Shown here piece by piece: positions 48,576-57,948 of a DNA stretch of 64,000 nucleotides. Made by a program: the position numbers and the translations under genes. The notes beneath the pieces were generated by a model. That model saw nothing but the letters and a program-made list of their open reading frames with translations, ran no database searches and was not told the origin of the DNA. Positions within the stretch are counted from its first letter, which is position 1, and every line of letters begins with the position of its first letter. The stretch comes from Actinomycetota bacterium (GTDB taxonomy: Bacteria; Actinomycetota; Acidimicrobiia; IMCC26256; JACPCJ01), in contig JACPCJ010000095.1 of assembly GCA_016179865.1 (NCBI GenBank), forward strand, positions 1 through 64,000, given 5' to 3'.

Positions 48576-49751
48576 ATGTGGAACAAGGTCGCCGTCGTCG
48601 GCGCCGGGCTCATCAAGTTCGGCGAGCTGTTCGACCAGAGCTACGAGCAGATGGCCGCGGGGGCGTTCAAGGCGGCGTCGGAGGCCGTCGACTTCGGCTT
48701 CGACCCGTCGCTCGTCGACGCCGCCTTCGTCGCCACCCAGCGGGGGACGTTGTGGGGGCAAGAGGGCGTCGGCGGCAACACCGTCCCGTCCGCCATCGGC
48801 CTGTCGGGGATCCCGTGCACCCGGATCGAGAATGCCTGCCCGTCGGGCTCCGACGCCTTCCGGGTCGGAGCCATGGCGGTGGCCAGCGGCGTGCACGACG
48901 TGGTGCTGGTCATCGGCGTCGAGAAGATGCGCGACAAGTCGACCGAGGAGGGCCTGCTCGCCCGGGCCGCCGCCGGCCACCCCATCTACACGCGGGGCGA
49001 GACCGCCCCGGTGCTCTTCGCCCCCTTCGCCACCCGCCACATGCACGAGTTCGGGACAACCCGGGAGATGCTCGCCCACGTGGCGGTAAAGAACCATCAC
49101 AACGGCGCCCTCGACCCCTACGCCCACTTCCAGGACGAGATCACGGTCGAGCAGGTGCTCGAATCGCCGCCCGTCTGCCACCCGCTCCACCTCCTCGACT
49201 GCTGCCCGCAGACCGACGGGGCGGCGGCGGCCATCCTCGTGCCCGCCGAGCGAGCGGCGGAGTTCACCGACAAGCCTGTGTACGTGGGTGGCTTCGGCGT
49301 GGCCACCGACCACCCGTACCTGCACGAGAAGTCCACCTTCGTCGGGCTGCCCGCCACGGTGGCGGCGTCGCAGCGGGCCTACGAGATGGCCGGGCTCGGG
49401 CCGTCCGACGTCGACATGGCCGAGGTCCACGACTGCTTCACCATCACCGAGATCCTCGACATCGAAGACCTCGGGTTCGTGGAGAAGGGCAAGGGTGGCC
49501 AGGCGGTGCTCGACGGTGAGACCCAGCTCGGCGGTCGCATCCCGATCAACACGTCGGGGGGCCTCCTCGCCAAGGGTCACCCCATCGGGGCAACGGTCGT
49601 GGCTCAGCTCACGGAGTGCTGGTGGCAGCTCAGGGAGGAGGCCGGCGAGCGCCAGGTCGCCATCCGCAACGGCATCGCCCTCCAGCACAACGTCGGCGGC
49701 CGCGGCTCGGGCGTGTCCGTGGTCAACATCCTCACGCGCCCCGTCACGTAA
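48576..49751 (+). CDS. Thiolase (acetyl-CoA acetyltransferase type)
   Basis: 391-residue thiolase with a full catalytic set: nucleophile C88 in RIENACPSGSDAF, the His in the EVHDCFTITEI region, and NTSGGLLAKGHPIGAT carrying the second-half His/Gly-Pro motif. Unlike the two Ltp2-type genes in this window it should carry out true thiolysis. GGGGAGGCCAAC just before the ATG is a strong ribosome site. Co-transcribed with the fusion gene (11-base gap) and the hydratase after it. Confidence 0.9.
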   Translation: MWNKVAVVGAGLIKFGELFDQSYEQMAAGAFKAASEAVDFGFDPSLVDAAFVATQRGTLWGQEGVGGNTVPSAIGLSGIPCTRIENACPSGSDAFRVGAMAVASGVHDVVLVIGVEKMRDKSTEEGLLARAAAGHPIYTRGETAPVLFAPFATRHMHEFGTTREMLAHVAVKNHHNGALDPYAHFQDEITVEQVLESPPVCHPLHLLDCCPQTDGAAAAILVPAERAAEFTDKPVYVGGFGVATDHPYLHEKSTFVGLPATVAASQRAYEMAGLGPSDVDMAEVHDCFTITEILDIEDLGFVEKGKGGQAVLDGETQLGGRIPINTSGGLLAKGHPIGATVVAQLTECWWQLREEAGERQVAIRNGIALQHNVGGRGSGVSVVNILTRPVT

Positions 49752-49759
49752 CGAGTCAC

Positions 49760-50551
49760 ATGATCCACACGGAGCAACACGAGGGCGTGCTCACGATCAC
49801 CCTTGATCGTCCCGAGGCGAAGAACGCCCTGAGCATCGAGATGCGCGACGACCTCGTCGCGGCCCTCATGCACGCGAGGGCCGACGGCGACGTGCGGGCC
49901 GTGCTCGTCACCGGCGTCGGCGACGCCTTCTGCGCGGGCATGGACCTGCGGGCCTCGACGGTGGCCCAGGCGGGCGGCGGCGACTTCGAGGCCCGCTCGA
50001 CCTCCGAGGCCCTCCGGGTCGGGGTGCAGGCCATGATCCGCGAGCTTTGGGAGCTCGACAAACCCACGGTGGCCGCCGTCAACGGCGTGGCGGTGGGCCC
50101 GGGCGCACACCTGGCCTTGTCCTGTGACTTCGTCCTTGTCCACCCGGGGACCCGGTTCGTGTGGTCGTTCCACAAGTGGGGCCTGGTGGTCGACGCCGGG
50201 GGCGCGTATCTCCTCCCCCGCCTCGTCGGCCTTCCCCGAGCCAAGGCCATCGTCATGCTGGGCGAAGGGGCGACCGGCGAGGAGGCCGTCGAGCTCGGTC
50301 TGGCCTACCGGTGCGTTGACGAGAGCGCCCTCCTCGACGAAGCGCGCTCGCTCGCCGCCCGCCTCGCCGCCGGCCCCACTCGCGCCCTCGGGCTCTCGAA
50401 GCGCCTCCTCAACCGGTCGTTCGAGACCGACCTCGCCGAGTCGCTGGAGGCCGAGGGTCACTTCCAGGCGCTCGCCACCACGACCTCGGATCTCCAGGAA
50501 GGGATGGCGGCGTTCAAAGACAAGCGTGACCCCGAATTCCGGGGCCGCTGA
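49760..50551 (+). CDS. Enoyl-CoA hydratase/isomerase family protein
   Basis: 263-residue crotonase-fold protein: VLTITLDRPEAKNALSIEMRDDL, AVLVTGVGDAFCAGMDLRAST (first oxyanion loop) and PTVAAVNGVAVGPGAHLALSCDFVLV (second loop). It is the last gene of the operon that starts at 45504. Probable step: hydration or isomerisation of an enoyl-CoA before thiolysis by the gene upstream. The start ATG is 8 bases after the thiolase stop. Confidence 0.88.
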   Translation: MIHTEQHEGVLTITLDRPEAKNALSIEMRDDLVAALMHARADGDVRAVLVTGVGDAFCAGMDLRASTVAQAGGGDFEARSTSEALRVGVQAMIRELWELDKPTVAAVNGVAVGPGAHLALSCDFVLVHPGTRFVWSFHKWGLVVDAGGAYLLPRLVGLPRAKAIVMLGEGATGEEAVELGLAYRCVDESALLDEARSLAARLAAGPTRALGLSKRLLNRSFETDLAESLEAEGHFQALATTTSDLQEGMAAFKDKRDPEFRGR

Positions 50552-50606
50552 CGAGGTCGGTTTCTCAGCGCGGCGCATCAGGACCGGGCGAATCGGGCAT
50601 ATCATC

Positions 50607-50622
50607 TGACACCAGCGTCAGT
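50607..50622. promoter_or_regulatory. CTGAC-N6-GTCAG operator candidate (site 8)
   Basis: CTGAC-ACCAGC-GTCAG followed by TTTCGGGG. It lies upstream of the secreted protein and the Liv transporter genes, in a 110-187-base gap, so it may control the whole uptake unit. Confidence 0.65.
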
Positions 50623-50738
50623 TTCGGGGACGGCGGGGGCCGGGGCGGAGGAACGGGGGCAGCGTGCGTCGAAGCATGGGAGCGGAATCACCGAAGCGTC
50701 GCTCCGCACGCAACGCGCAACGGAACCACGGGGGGGCC

Positions 50739-52151
50739 ATGCGCATCCGAGTTTGGGCCAGTCGGGCGTGCCTCATCAGCGCCGCCAGCCTGACCGCCCT
50801 CGCGCTCGTCGCCCCTCCCATCCGGGCCGACGTCGCCGCCCGGCCACCCACGTTCGAGGCCACCGGGTTCGCGTCGGCCATCCAGGCCAGCATCAACACC
50901 GACCCCCAGACGTTCGTGGCCGACCTCGTGCGCATGGACCTGCCGCACGGCCAGAGCGCCTTCGGCGCCGACGGCTTGGCCCGCTCCCGGGCGGCCTCCA
51001 TCTTCCCGGGCGTGGGGGCGGCCGAAGGCCCGAGCCTGGGCTGGGGCCAGGCGTGTGGCCAGGGATTCCCGTGCGAGGAGTTCTTCCCCGACGGCGGCTT
51101 CCCGCCCCCCTACCCGCTCAGCGCCGAGGCCGAGAACCCCACGGTCACAGAGGCGCGCCCGACCGTTAAGGGGCAGCAAGTCGGCGAGCCGGGCGACCCG
51201 GTCTCGTTCACGCTGGCCGACGTCGTGGCCACCGCCACCGACGACGAGGCCACCACCACGGCCGTCGGCGTGAGCGACGCCGCCAACCCCTCCACCGTCC
51301 ACGTCGGCCGCCTCTCCGCCATCACGAAGCTCCGCATAGAGGGCGGCGTCGTCGTGGCCGAAGCCGAGTCACGCCTGTCCGAGGTCTCGCTCTTCGGCGG
51401 CGTGGTGCAGATCGACCAGATCGTGGCCCGGTCCGTCTCCAAGGCCGACGGCGACAGGATCCTGACGAATGCGCCCCAGGTCACCATCGGCGGGGCCACC
51501 GTCGGCGGCCAGCCCGTGAGCATCACCGATCGGGGCATCGTCAACAAGGACGGCCCCCAAGACCAGGGTCTCCTGCCCACGCTGGGCGAGGGCGTGGAGC
51601 GGATCTTCGGCGCCGGGCCGGTCAGCGTCCGCCTCATCGACACCGAATCCGACACCCGCGAGGGCACCGCCCGCGGCGACGCCGTCGGGGTGCTGGTGCA
51701 CTTCGAGGTCAACGCCTCGGGCTTCCCGAGCGGCACGACCGTGATCGGCGACCTCATCCTCGGCACGGCCTCCACCCTCGGCTTCGCCGACCAGGACTCC
51801 TTCTCGGACGAGGACCTGAGCTTCGACGACGAGTTCTTCTTCGAGGACGACTTCAACGTGATCGACGACCTCGGAGAGTTCGAGGACGCCGAGGAGGAAT
51901 TCGGCGACGACTTCGCCGCCGTGTTGGGTGAGCAGGCCAGCTTCGACGGACAGGAACTGGCCGTCCCGGCCGCGCTGTCGGGCACGGCCAACGAGGGGCG
52001 CACCCTCACCCGGTTCGAACCACTCGAAACACTCTTGCGTGGGGTTGCGGCCGACCGCATCAAGTTCCTATACCTTGCGTGGACGCTGGCCCTCGTGGGG
52101 CTGGCACTCGGGTCTCGCCTCCGCCCCTTCCGGGTCAGCTCGCACCGGTAG
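50739..52151 (+). CDS. Secreted, C-terminally anchored acidic protein
   Basis: 470-residue envelope protein heading the Liv unit. Signal peptide MRIRVWASRACLISAAS... at 1-35, a soluble beta-rich region, an extremely acidic segment (about 355-400: FSDEDLSFDDEFFFEDDF and DAEEEFGDDF), and a C-terminal membrane helix (FLYLAWTLALVGLALG). ATG 50739 has GGGGGGCC before it; GTG 50664 is an alternative. Function unknown. Standing directly before transporter genes under a pathway operator, it may help surface binding of the substrate. Confidence 0.7.
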   Translation: MRIRVWASRACLISAASLTALALVAPPIRADVAARPPTFEATGFASAIQASINTDPQTFVADLVRMDLPHGQSAFGADGLARSRAASIFPGVGAAEGPSLGWGQACGQGFPCEEFFPDGGFPPPYPLSAEAENPTVTEARPTVKGQQVGEPGDPVSFTLADVVATATDDEATTTAVGVSDAANPSTVHVGRLSAITKLRIEGGVVVAEAESRLSEVSLFGGVVQIDQIVARSVSKADGDRILTNAPQVTIGGATVGGQPVSITDRGIVNKDGPQDQGLLPTLGEGVERIFGAGPVSVRLIDTESDTREGTARGDAVGVLVHFEVNASGFPSGTTVIGDLILGTASTLGFADQDSFSDEDLSFDDEFFFEDDFNVIDDLGEFEDAEEEFGDDFAAVLGEQASFDGQELAVPAALSGTANEGRTLTRFEPLETLLRGVAADRIKFLYLAWTLALVGLALGSRLRPFRVSSHR

Positions 52152-52192
52152 GCTCGGGAAGACCCGGGCGTCCGGGGAGTGCAGGGGGACAC

Positions 52193-52774
52193 GTGGCGGA
52201 TCGGGCATCCAACGAGGCGGCCAAGCAGGCGAAAGACGCGGACGCGGCGGCCAAGCGCGCCGGTCGGGCGGCCACCGAGGAACTTCCCGACGTCGGGCTG
52301 TTCTGGCGGTGGGCAGGGCAGGCGACGCGGCCGGTCGCCGGCTGGATCCTGATCGCCCTCGGGGCGATCGCCATCGTGGTCGGCTACCTCGGCGTCTCCC
52401 GCGAGGCGCTGGTGGCCAAGCAGATCCCGTACCTCGTATCGGGCGGCATCGGCGGCATGGTGCTCGTGGCCGTGGGAGCCTTCTTCCTCGGCACCGAAGA
52501 CCTCCGCCGCCAGCTCCTGCGCCTCGACCGCATCGAGGAGCAGGTCGACGAGTTGCACGCCGTCCTCCTCTCTCGTCGTGACGCCCCCACGCGAGGCGGC
52601 AACGGCGCCAGCGGGTCGACCGTCGCCCTGGCGGGCGGCAGCACCTATCACCGGTCGAGCTGCCAGATGGTGACGGGCAAGCACGGCGTAGAAGAGGTGA
52701 ACGCCCGCGCCATCTCCCGGCGCAACCTCGAGCCCTGCGGGATCTGCGAGCCCCAACCCGTCAAGGCCGGCTAA
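52193..52774 (+). CDS. Membrane protein with C-terminal Cys/His motif
   Basis: 193-residue protein. Residues 1-35 are charged and coiled, then two membrane helices (VAGWILIALGAIAIVVGYLG and YLVSGGIGGMVLVAVGAFFLG), a coiled-coil-like stretch (LLRLDRIEEQVDELHAVL), and a C-terminal motif YHRSSCQMV...LEPCGIC that resembles metal-binding Ada-type or nuclease zinc motifs. GTG start with GCAGGGGGAC upstream. It sits between the acidic secreted protein and the permease. It may serve the transporter, but this is unknown. Confidence 0.65.
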   Translation: MADRASNEAAKQAKDADAAAKRAGRAATEELPDVGLFWRWAGQATRPVAGWILIALGAIAIVVGYLGVSREALVAKQIPYLVSGGIGGMVLVAVGAFFLGTEDLRRQLLRLDRIEEQVDELHAVLLSRRDAPTRGGNGASGSTVALAGGSTYHRSSCQMVTGKHGVEEVNARAISRRNLEPCGICEPQPVKAG

Positions 52775-52789
52775 GCCCGCGGGCCGGCG

Positions 52790-53266
52790 GTGTACTACGC
52801 CCAGCTCGTCCTGACCGGCCTCACCCGCGGGGCCCTGCTGTCCCTTGCCGGCATGGGGCTCGTGCTCACCTACCGCGCCACCGGCATCTTCAACTTCGCC
52901 CACGGTGCGATCGGCGTGTTCATCGCCTACGTGCTCTACGCCTTCAACGCCCAGTGGCATGTGCCGGTCGGCATCGCCGCGCCCCTGGTGCTCCTCGGGG
53001 TCGGGCCCCTCCTCGGCGTCCTCCTCGAGCGGGCCGTGTTCCGCCCCTTGGCCCGAAAGGGCGCCACCACGACCGAGAAACTGGTCGCCACCCTCGGCGT
53101 TTTCGTGCTGCTCCTCGGCGTCGTCATCGTCGTCTGGTCGGGCACGTCGCGGGTGGGAGTGAAGCTCGTCCCGGCCAAGCCGCCGCCTCCCGGGGGGCCC
53201 TGGAACCCATCATCCTCAACCTCACCATGCTCGAGGTGTTCTCAATCGCCGTCGTGGCTCGGCTGA
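52790..53266 (+). pseudogene. LivH-type permease, 5' fragment (frameshifted)
   Basis: Residues 1-130 are a clear LivH N-terminus (LTRGALLSLAGMGLVLTYRATGIFNFAHGAIGVF), ending in the frame-changed tail after PAKPPPPGG. The downstream frame takes over at a run of six G (about 53192); adding one G would join them to GGALEPIILNLT. The middle of LivH (about 130 residues, including the RAVADRPELA-like loop) is missing even then. This is therefore a broken or mis-assembled gene. GTG start at 52790. Together with the next entry it once formed a fused LivH-LivM permease. Confidence 0.75.
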
Positions 53267-54602
53267 CCAGCATGCCCATCGCCGCCGGGGCCGGGCTCCT
53301 GCTCCTCGGTGCCGGCAACGAGCTGTTCAAGGAGATCACGCTCGCCGGAGGCCGGGGCATCCTGGGCGACTCATTCGACGCCCTGAAACCCAACCTCTCG
53401 GTCGTCCTCCTCTTCGGGGCCTTGCTCGTCTACAAGCGGCTCGACATCGTCGGAGAAGCCGCCGAGCGGGTGCAGCGCTTGGCGACGCCGATCCGGGAGT
53501 CGACGGTCGTCCGCACCGCGCTCACGGTCGCCGTGCTCGGCGTCACCCTGATCGCCCTCCCCCTCTTCCTCGACGACAACGGGCTGGACCGGGCCCAGAG
53601 CTTCCTCGCCTTCGCCGTCATCTTCGTCTCGATCGTGGCCGTGACCGGGTTCTCGGGCCAGATCACCCTCGGGCAGGCCGGCTATGCGGGCCTGGGGGCC
53701 TGGATGGCGGCCCGCATGGGCAACGCCTGGGACATCCCGGTGATCGTGGCCATGGTGCTCGGCGCCATGGTGGCCATGGGCGCCGGGGTGCTGACCGGCT
53801 ACCCGGCCCTGCGCCGCCGGGGTCTCTTCCTCGCCCTCACCACCCTGGCGATGGCCCTTCTCATCTTCCGATTCGTTCTCCAGAACAAGGACTTCGCGGG
53901 AGGGTCGGACGCCCTCCAGGTCTTCCGTCCGTCTTGGTTCGAGGGCCCGGTCGGCTTCTACTACTTCGAGCTCGGCTGGCTCGCCCTCATGTTCCTCCTC
54001 GCCCGCAACCTGCGGAGCGGCCGGCTGGGGCGGGCCCTCGGGGCCATGCGCGACTCCGAGGACGGTGCCCGCTCGGTGGGCATCGACCTGCGGGCCTACA
54101 AGCTCTTCATCTTCGGGGCCAGCGCCTTCATCGCCGGGATCGGCGGGGCCCTCCTCACCCAGCGGGCTGGGGTGATCGAGGCCGAGCAGTTCTTCCCCCT
54201 CAACAACCTGTTCTGGTTCGCCGCCGTCGTGGTAGCCGGCGTCACCTCGATCTCGGGAGCACTGCTGGCGGCGTTCATCTGGGTCATGCTCGACATCGTC
54301 CTCGGCACCGACGGCGTCTCCCAGCTCGTGATCGGGGCCGGGGCGCTCCTGCTGGGGCGGCTGCCGGGGGGGAGCCTGACGGGCATGCTGCGGACGGGGC
54401 TCGACCGGGCCGAGGCCAGTGCCCGACGAACGTTCAGCGCCGCCCGCACGCGCCAGCTCGCCGCCCGCGAGCTGGTGGGCGCACCCGAGCTGCGCCCCAC
54501 CGACCTGTACGCACCCAGCGAGTTCGCCCGCAAGGTCATCGCCGAGAATGGGAGGCGCGCGGTCCGCCCGCCGCGGCGTCCGGTCCGCACCGGGGGGCGG
54601 TC

Positions 54603-54606
<4 letters not shown>
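53227..54606 (+). CDS. Branched-chain-type ABC permease (LivM, with LivH C-terminal remnant)
   Basis: 459-residue membrane protein. Residues 1-75 match the C-terminal end of LivH (LEVFSIAVVARLTSMPIAAGAGLLLLG), then LivM follows with about nine helices: LFLDDNGLDRAQSFLAFAVIF, VTGFSGQITLGQAGYAGLGAW, LTGYPALRRRGLFLALTTLA and the ABC-interacting loop GRALGAMRDSEDGARSVGIDLRAYKLFIF. The C-terminal ending is unusually long and Arg-rich. With frames merged this would be a fused LivHM. The start is set at the first ATG after the shift; the true start may lie in the preceding fragment. Confidence 0.75.
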
Positions 54607-55410
<804 letters not shown>

Positions 55411-55430
<20 letters not shown>

Positions 55431-56127
55431 CGGGGTGCGCTCGGGCTACGGGCGCGTCGAGATCCTCCATGAGATCAGCCTGTCGGTCCCCGAGGGCGCG
55501 GTCGTCGCCGTGCTCGGGCCCAACGGGGTGGGCAAGACCACCCTGCTCCGGGTGATCTCCGGGACGCTTCCAGTCTGGGAGGGCGCCGTGCGCTTCGACG
55601 GCCGCGCCATCAACCGGCTCTCGGCCTACCAGCGGGCGCGGCGGGGGATCACCCTCATCCCCGAGGGCCGGGGTGTGTTCCCCGGGCTGTCCGTCGACGA
55701 GAACCTGGCCATCGCCGCCCGAGCCAGCGACGCCGATGCTGCGTGGCGAGACGAGCGCCTCGACGACGTCAAGAAGACCTTCCCCCGTCTCGCCGAGCGG
55801 GCGCTCCAGCGGGCGGGCACGCTCTCGGGCGGTGAGCAGCAGATGCTGGCGCTCTCCCGCGCCTTCCTCGCCAACCCCCGGCTGCTGCTGCTGGACGAGA
55901 TCTCGATGGGCCTGGCTCCGATCATCGTGGAGGAGCTGTTCGCCAACGTGTCGCGGCTGAAGCGTGAGGGGCACACGATCGTCCTCGTGGAGCAGTACCT
56001 CACCTATGCCTTGGAGCTGGCCGACATCTGCTACGTGATGAGCAAGGGCCAGGTGGCCTTCTGCGGCGAGCCCGCCGAGCTGCGCTCGGGCGACGCCCTC
56101 GCCGGCTCCTACTTCGGCGGCTCGTAA
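55411..56127 (+). CDS. Liv-type ABC transporter ATP-binding protein (LivF)
   Basis: 238-residue second ATPase: Walker A GPNGVGKTT, Q-loop LIPEGRGVFPGLSVDENL, signature LSGGEQQMLALSRAFL, Walker B RLLLLDEISMGLAP and H-loop VLVEQYLTYAL. GTG 55411, after GAGGGGGGAGGGGCC, overlaps LivG by 20 bases. Together with LivG and the permease it completes an importer of amino-acid, urea or aromatic-acid type; the gene context favours a catabolic substrate. Confidence 0.92.
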
Positions 56128-56151
56128 GCGTAAGCCCCGCCACCCCCCACC

Positions 56152-56206
56152 CGTTCTTGGTTTCGTTTCTCACACCAGGTCGCAGAAAAGAAACCAAATT
56201 CGAACG
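56152..56206. repeat. Dispersed palindromic element, copy B (terminator candidate)
   Basis: Hairpin GTTCTTGGTTTCGTTTCT / AGAAAAGAAACCAAATTCGAAC between the convergent LivF and LivK genes. Reverse-complement of the copy at 35979-36031 over about 40 bases, including a run of 20 identical bases. Confidence 0.75.
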
Positions 56207-56215
56207 CGAGCTGGC

Positions 56216-57829
56216 CTACGTGGAGCCGTCGTCGACGGGCTCGTAGCTGTAGTACGACGAGCCGAGGCACACGAAGCCGTTGCCCGAGCCCGACTTGTCG
56301 ATGAAGCCGCCCTTGGCGTCGTCCCACTGCACAACCGAGAAGCAGTCGGGCTCGACGGCGTTGAAGTTGGCCCCGTCGGGCCGCCAGTCCCAGTTCCCCG
56401 GCTCCACGATGTCGCCGGGGCCGTTGTAAGAGCCGTCGAGCTTGCCGAGGTACTTGAGCAGCCCCTCCCGGGTGACGTTGGGGCCCATCGACTTCACCCC
56501 CTCGACGAAAAGCGCCGCCGCGGTCCAGCCGTCGACCGCCCACTGGCGCATGGCGAAGTTGGGCTGGTACTTCGCCATGGCGTCGCGGAACTTCTTGACC
56601 TCGGCGTGGTCGGTACGCGTGTACGGCACGGAGGACCCCGTCGCCCAGATCGAACTCCGGCACGGGCTCGAGAAGGAATCGCCGACCGTCTGGCTCCACC
56701 CGGCGATGGTGGTCACCGCCGCCTTCACCGTGAAGCCGAGGCGGTCCATGGCCTCACAGAGCTTCTGGAACCCGGCGATGTCGATGGCCTGGAAGAACGC
56801 CTCGGCCCCGGCCTGGCGCATGCGGATGACCTCGCCGTCCCACGCCGGGTCGGCCAGGTTGCGCCCCTGGCCGTTGTTGGGCGTGTAGACGACGTCGATG
56901 CCCTCCCGCTCCATGCCGTCGGCGATGAAGTTGCCCGCCGTCCGAGAGATGGGCTCGTCGTAGAAGATCACCGCCGCCTTGGTGATGCCGAGCTGCTCCT
57001 TGAACCACCGGTACTGCCCGCTCTGGATGTGGAGAAGTCCGTCGGTGCCGAGCTGGGTGCCGTCGCGGGGGTTGCCGTCGCCGCCGTACAGCGAGAAGAG
57101 ATACGGCCACTTGTCGTAGGCGTTGGAGATCGGGATCCCGCCGACGTCGGGCACCTTCTTCTCGTTGACGAGGGGCGCCCCGGCGTAGGACCGGGTGGCG
57201 TTGCCGACGAAGGCAAAGATCTTGGAGTCGTCGATGAGCTTTCGGACGCACTCCTTGTTCTTGTCGGAGTTCTCCTTGTCGTCGCAGGTGACGAACTTGA
57301 TCTTGCGCCCGCACACCCCGCCAGCGGCGTTCAGGGCCAGGAAGAAGGCTCGCGCTCCCTCGTAGGGGCCGGCGAAGGCCTCGGGGCCGAGGGCCCCACC
57401 GCGAGCGGCGATGTTGCCCACCAGGATCGAGTTGGCGGTGACGCCGGTGTCGGAGGCCGTGTTGGGGCCGCCGCAATCGCTGCCGGCGCCCGACCCGCCC
57501 GACCCACCCGACCCGCCCGACCCACCCGACCCGCCGGAGCGACCCGTCCCGCCGCTGCCGCCCGAGCCTCCTGAACCACCAGAGGATCCAGAACCGCCGG
57601 ACCCACCGGAGCCGTCGTCATCAGAGCCGTCGTCGTCAGAGCCGTCGGTCCCGCCGGTGTCGCCGTCGACGAACAGGTCGTCGGCCGAGGCGTTCTCGTC
57701 GCCGCCGACCGACTCGACGCCCTCGCCCCGGGCGGCGGCGATGAAGTCGTCGTTGTCGAGGCGCGTACCGCACGCGGCGGATAGGAGGGCAAGCGTTGCC
57801 GCAATGGCGACCAGTCCATGACGACGCAC
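56216..57829 (-). CDS. Liv-type substrate-binding lipoprotein (LivK)
   Basis: 537-residue periplasmic-binding-type lipoprotein. Lipobox LLSAAC near residues 15-20, then an unusual 95-residue disordered linker (acidic DDDGSDDDGS, then GGSGGS repeats), then the Peripla_BP_6-type fold from about residue 125: ILVGNIAARGGALGPEAF, FVTCDDKENSDKNKECVRKLIDDSKIFAFVGN, AAVIFYDEPISRTAGNF and DAMAKYQPNFAMRQWAVDGWTAAALFVEG. It would deliver the ligand to the Liv permease. It is convergent with livF and divergent from the GMC pair, with a CTGAC/GTCAG site in its promoter region. Confidence 0.88.
   Translation of the reverse strand: MRRHGLVAIAATLALLSAACGTRLDNDDFIAAARGEGVESVGGDENASADDLFVDGDTGGTDGSDDDGSDDDGSGGSGGSGSSGGSGGSGGSGGTGRSGGSGGSGGSGGSGGSGAGSDCGGPNTASDTGVTANSILVGNIAARGGALGPEAFAGPYEGARAFFLALNAAGGVCGRKIKFVTCDDKENSDKNKECVRKLIDDSKIFAFVGNATRSYAGAPLVNEKKVPDVGGIPISNAYDKWPYLFSLYGGDGNPRDGTQLGTDGLLHIQSGQYRWFKEQLGITKAAVIFYDEPISRTAGNFIADGMEREGIDVVYTPNNGQGRNLADPAWDGEVIRMRQAGAEAFFQAIDIAGFQKLCEAMDRLGFTVKAAVTTIAGWSQTVGDSFSSPCRSSIWATGSSVPYTRTDHAEVKKFRDAMAKYQPNFAMRQWAVDGWTAAALFVEGVKSMGPNVTREGLLKYLGKLDGSYNGPGDIVEPGNWDWRPDGANFNAVEPDCFSVVQWDDAKGGFIDKSGSGNGFVCLGSSYYSYEPVDDGST
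57486..57614 (-). repeat. Gly-Gly-Ser coding repeats in LivK linker
   Basis: About ten GGS/GSG units, encoded by CC/CG-rich triplet repeats (plus-strand GACCCGCCCGACCCACC pattern) that show short tandem copies. They form the flexible linker between lipid anchor and binding domain. Confidence 0.7.
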
Positions 57830-57924
57830 GTGGCGTTCCCCCTTCGCGCCGGTACTCCGAAAGATAGGACGTGCACACGCGGGGTGGTATTCGGCCCCGG
57901 TTCGCCCGGCGAGTGTACGCGGAA

Positions 57925-57942
57925 CCTGACACCGATGTCAGG
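57925..57942. promoter_or_regulatory. CTGAC-N6-GTCAG operator candidate (site 9)
   Basis: CCTGAC-ACCGAT-GTCAGG, preceded by GGAA. It lies between the divergent LivK (start 57829) and GMC small-subunit (start 57949) genes, only 6 bases before the latter ATG. Confidence 0.68.
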
Positions 57943-57948
57943 TGTGGA

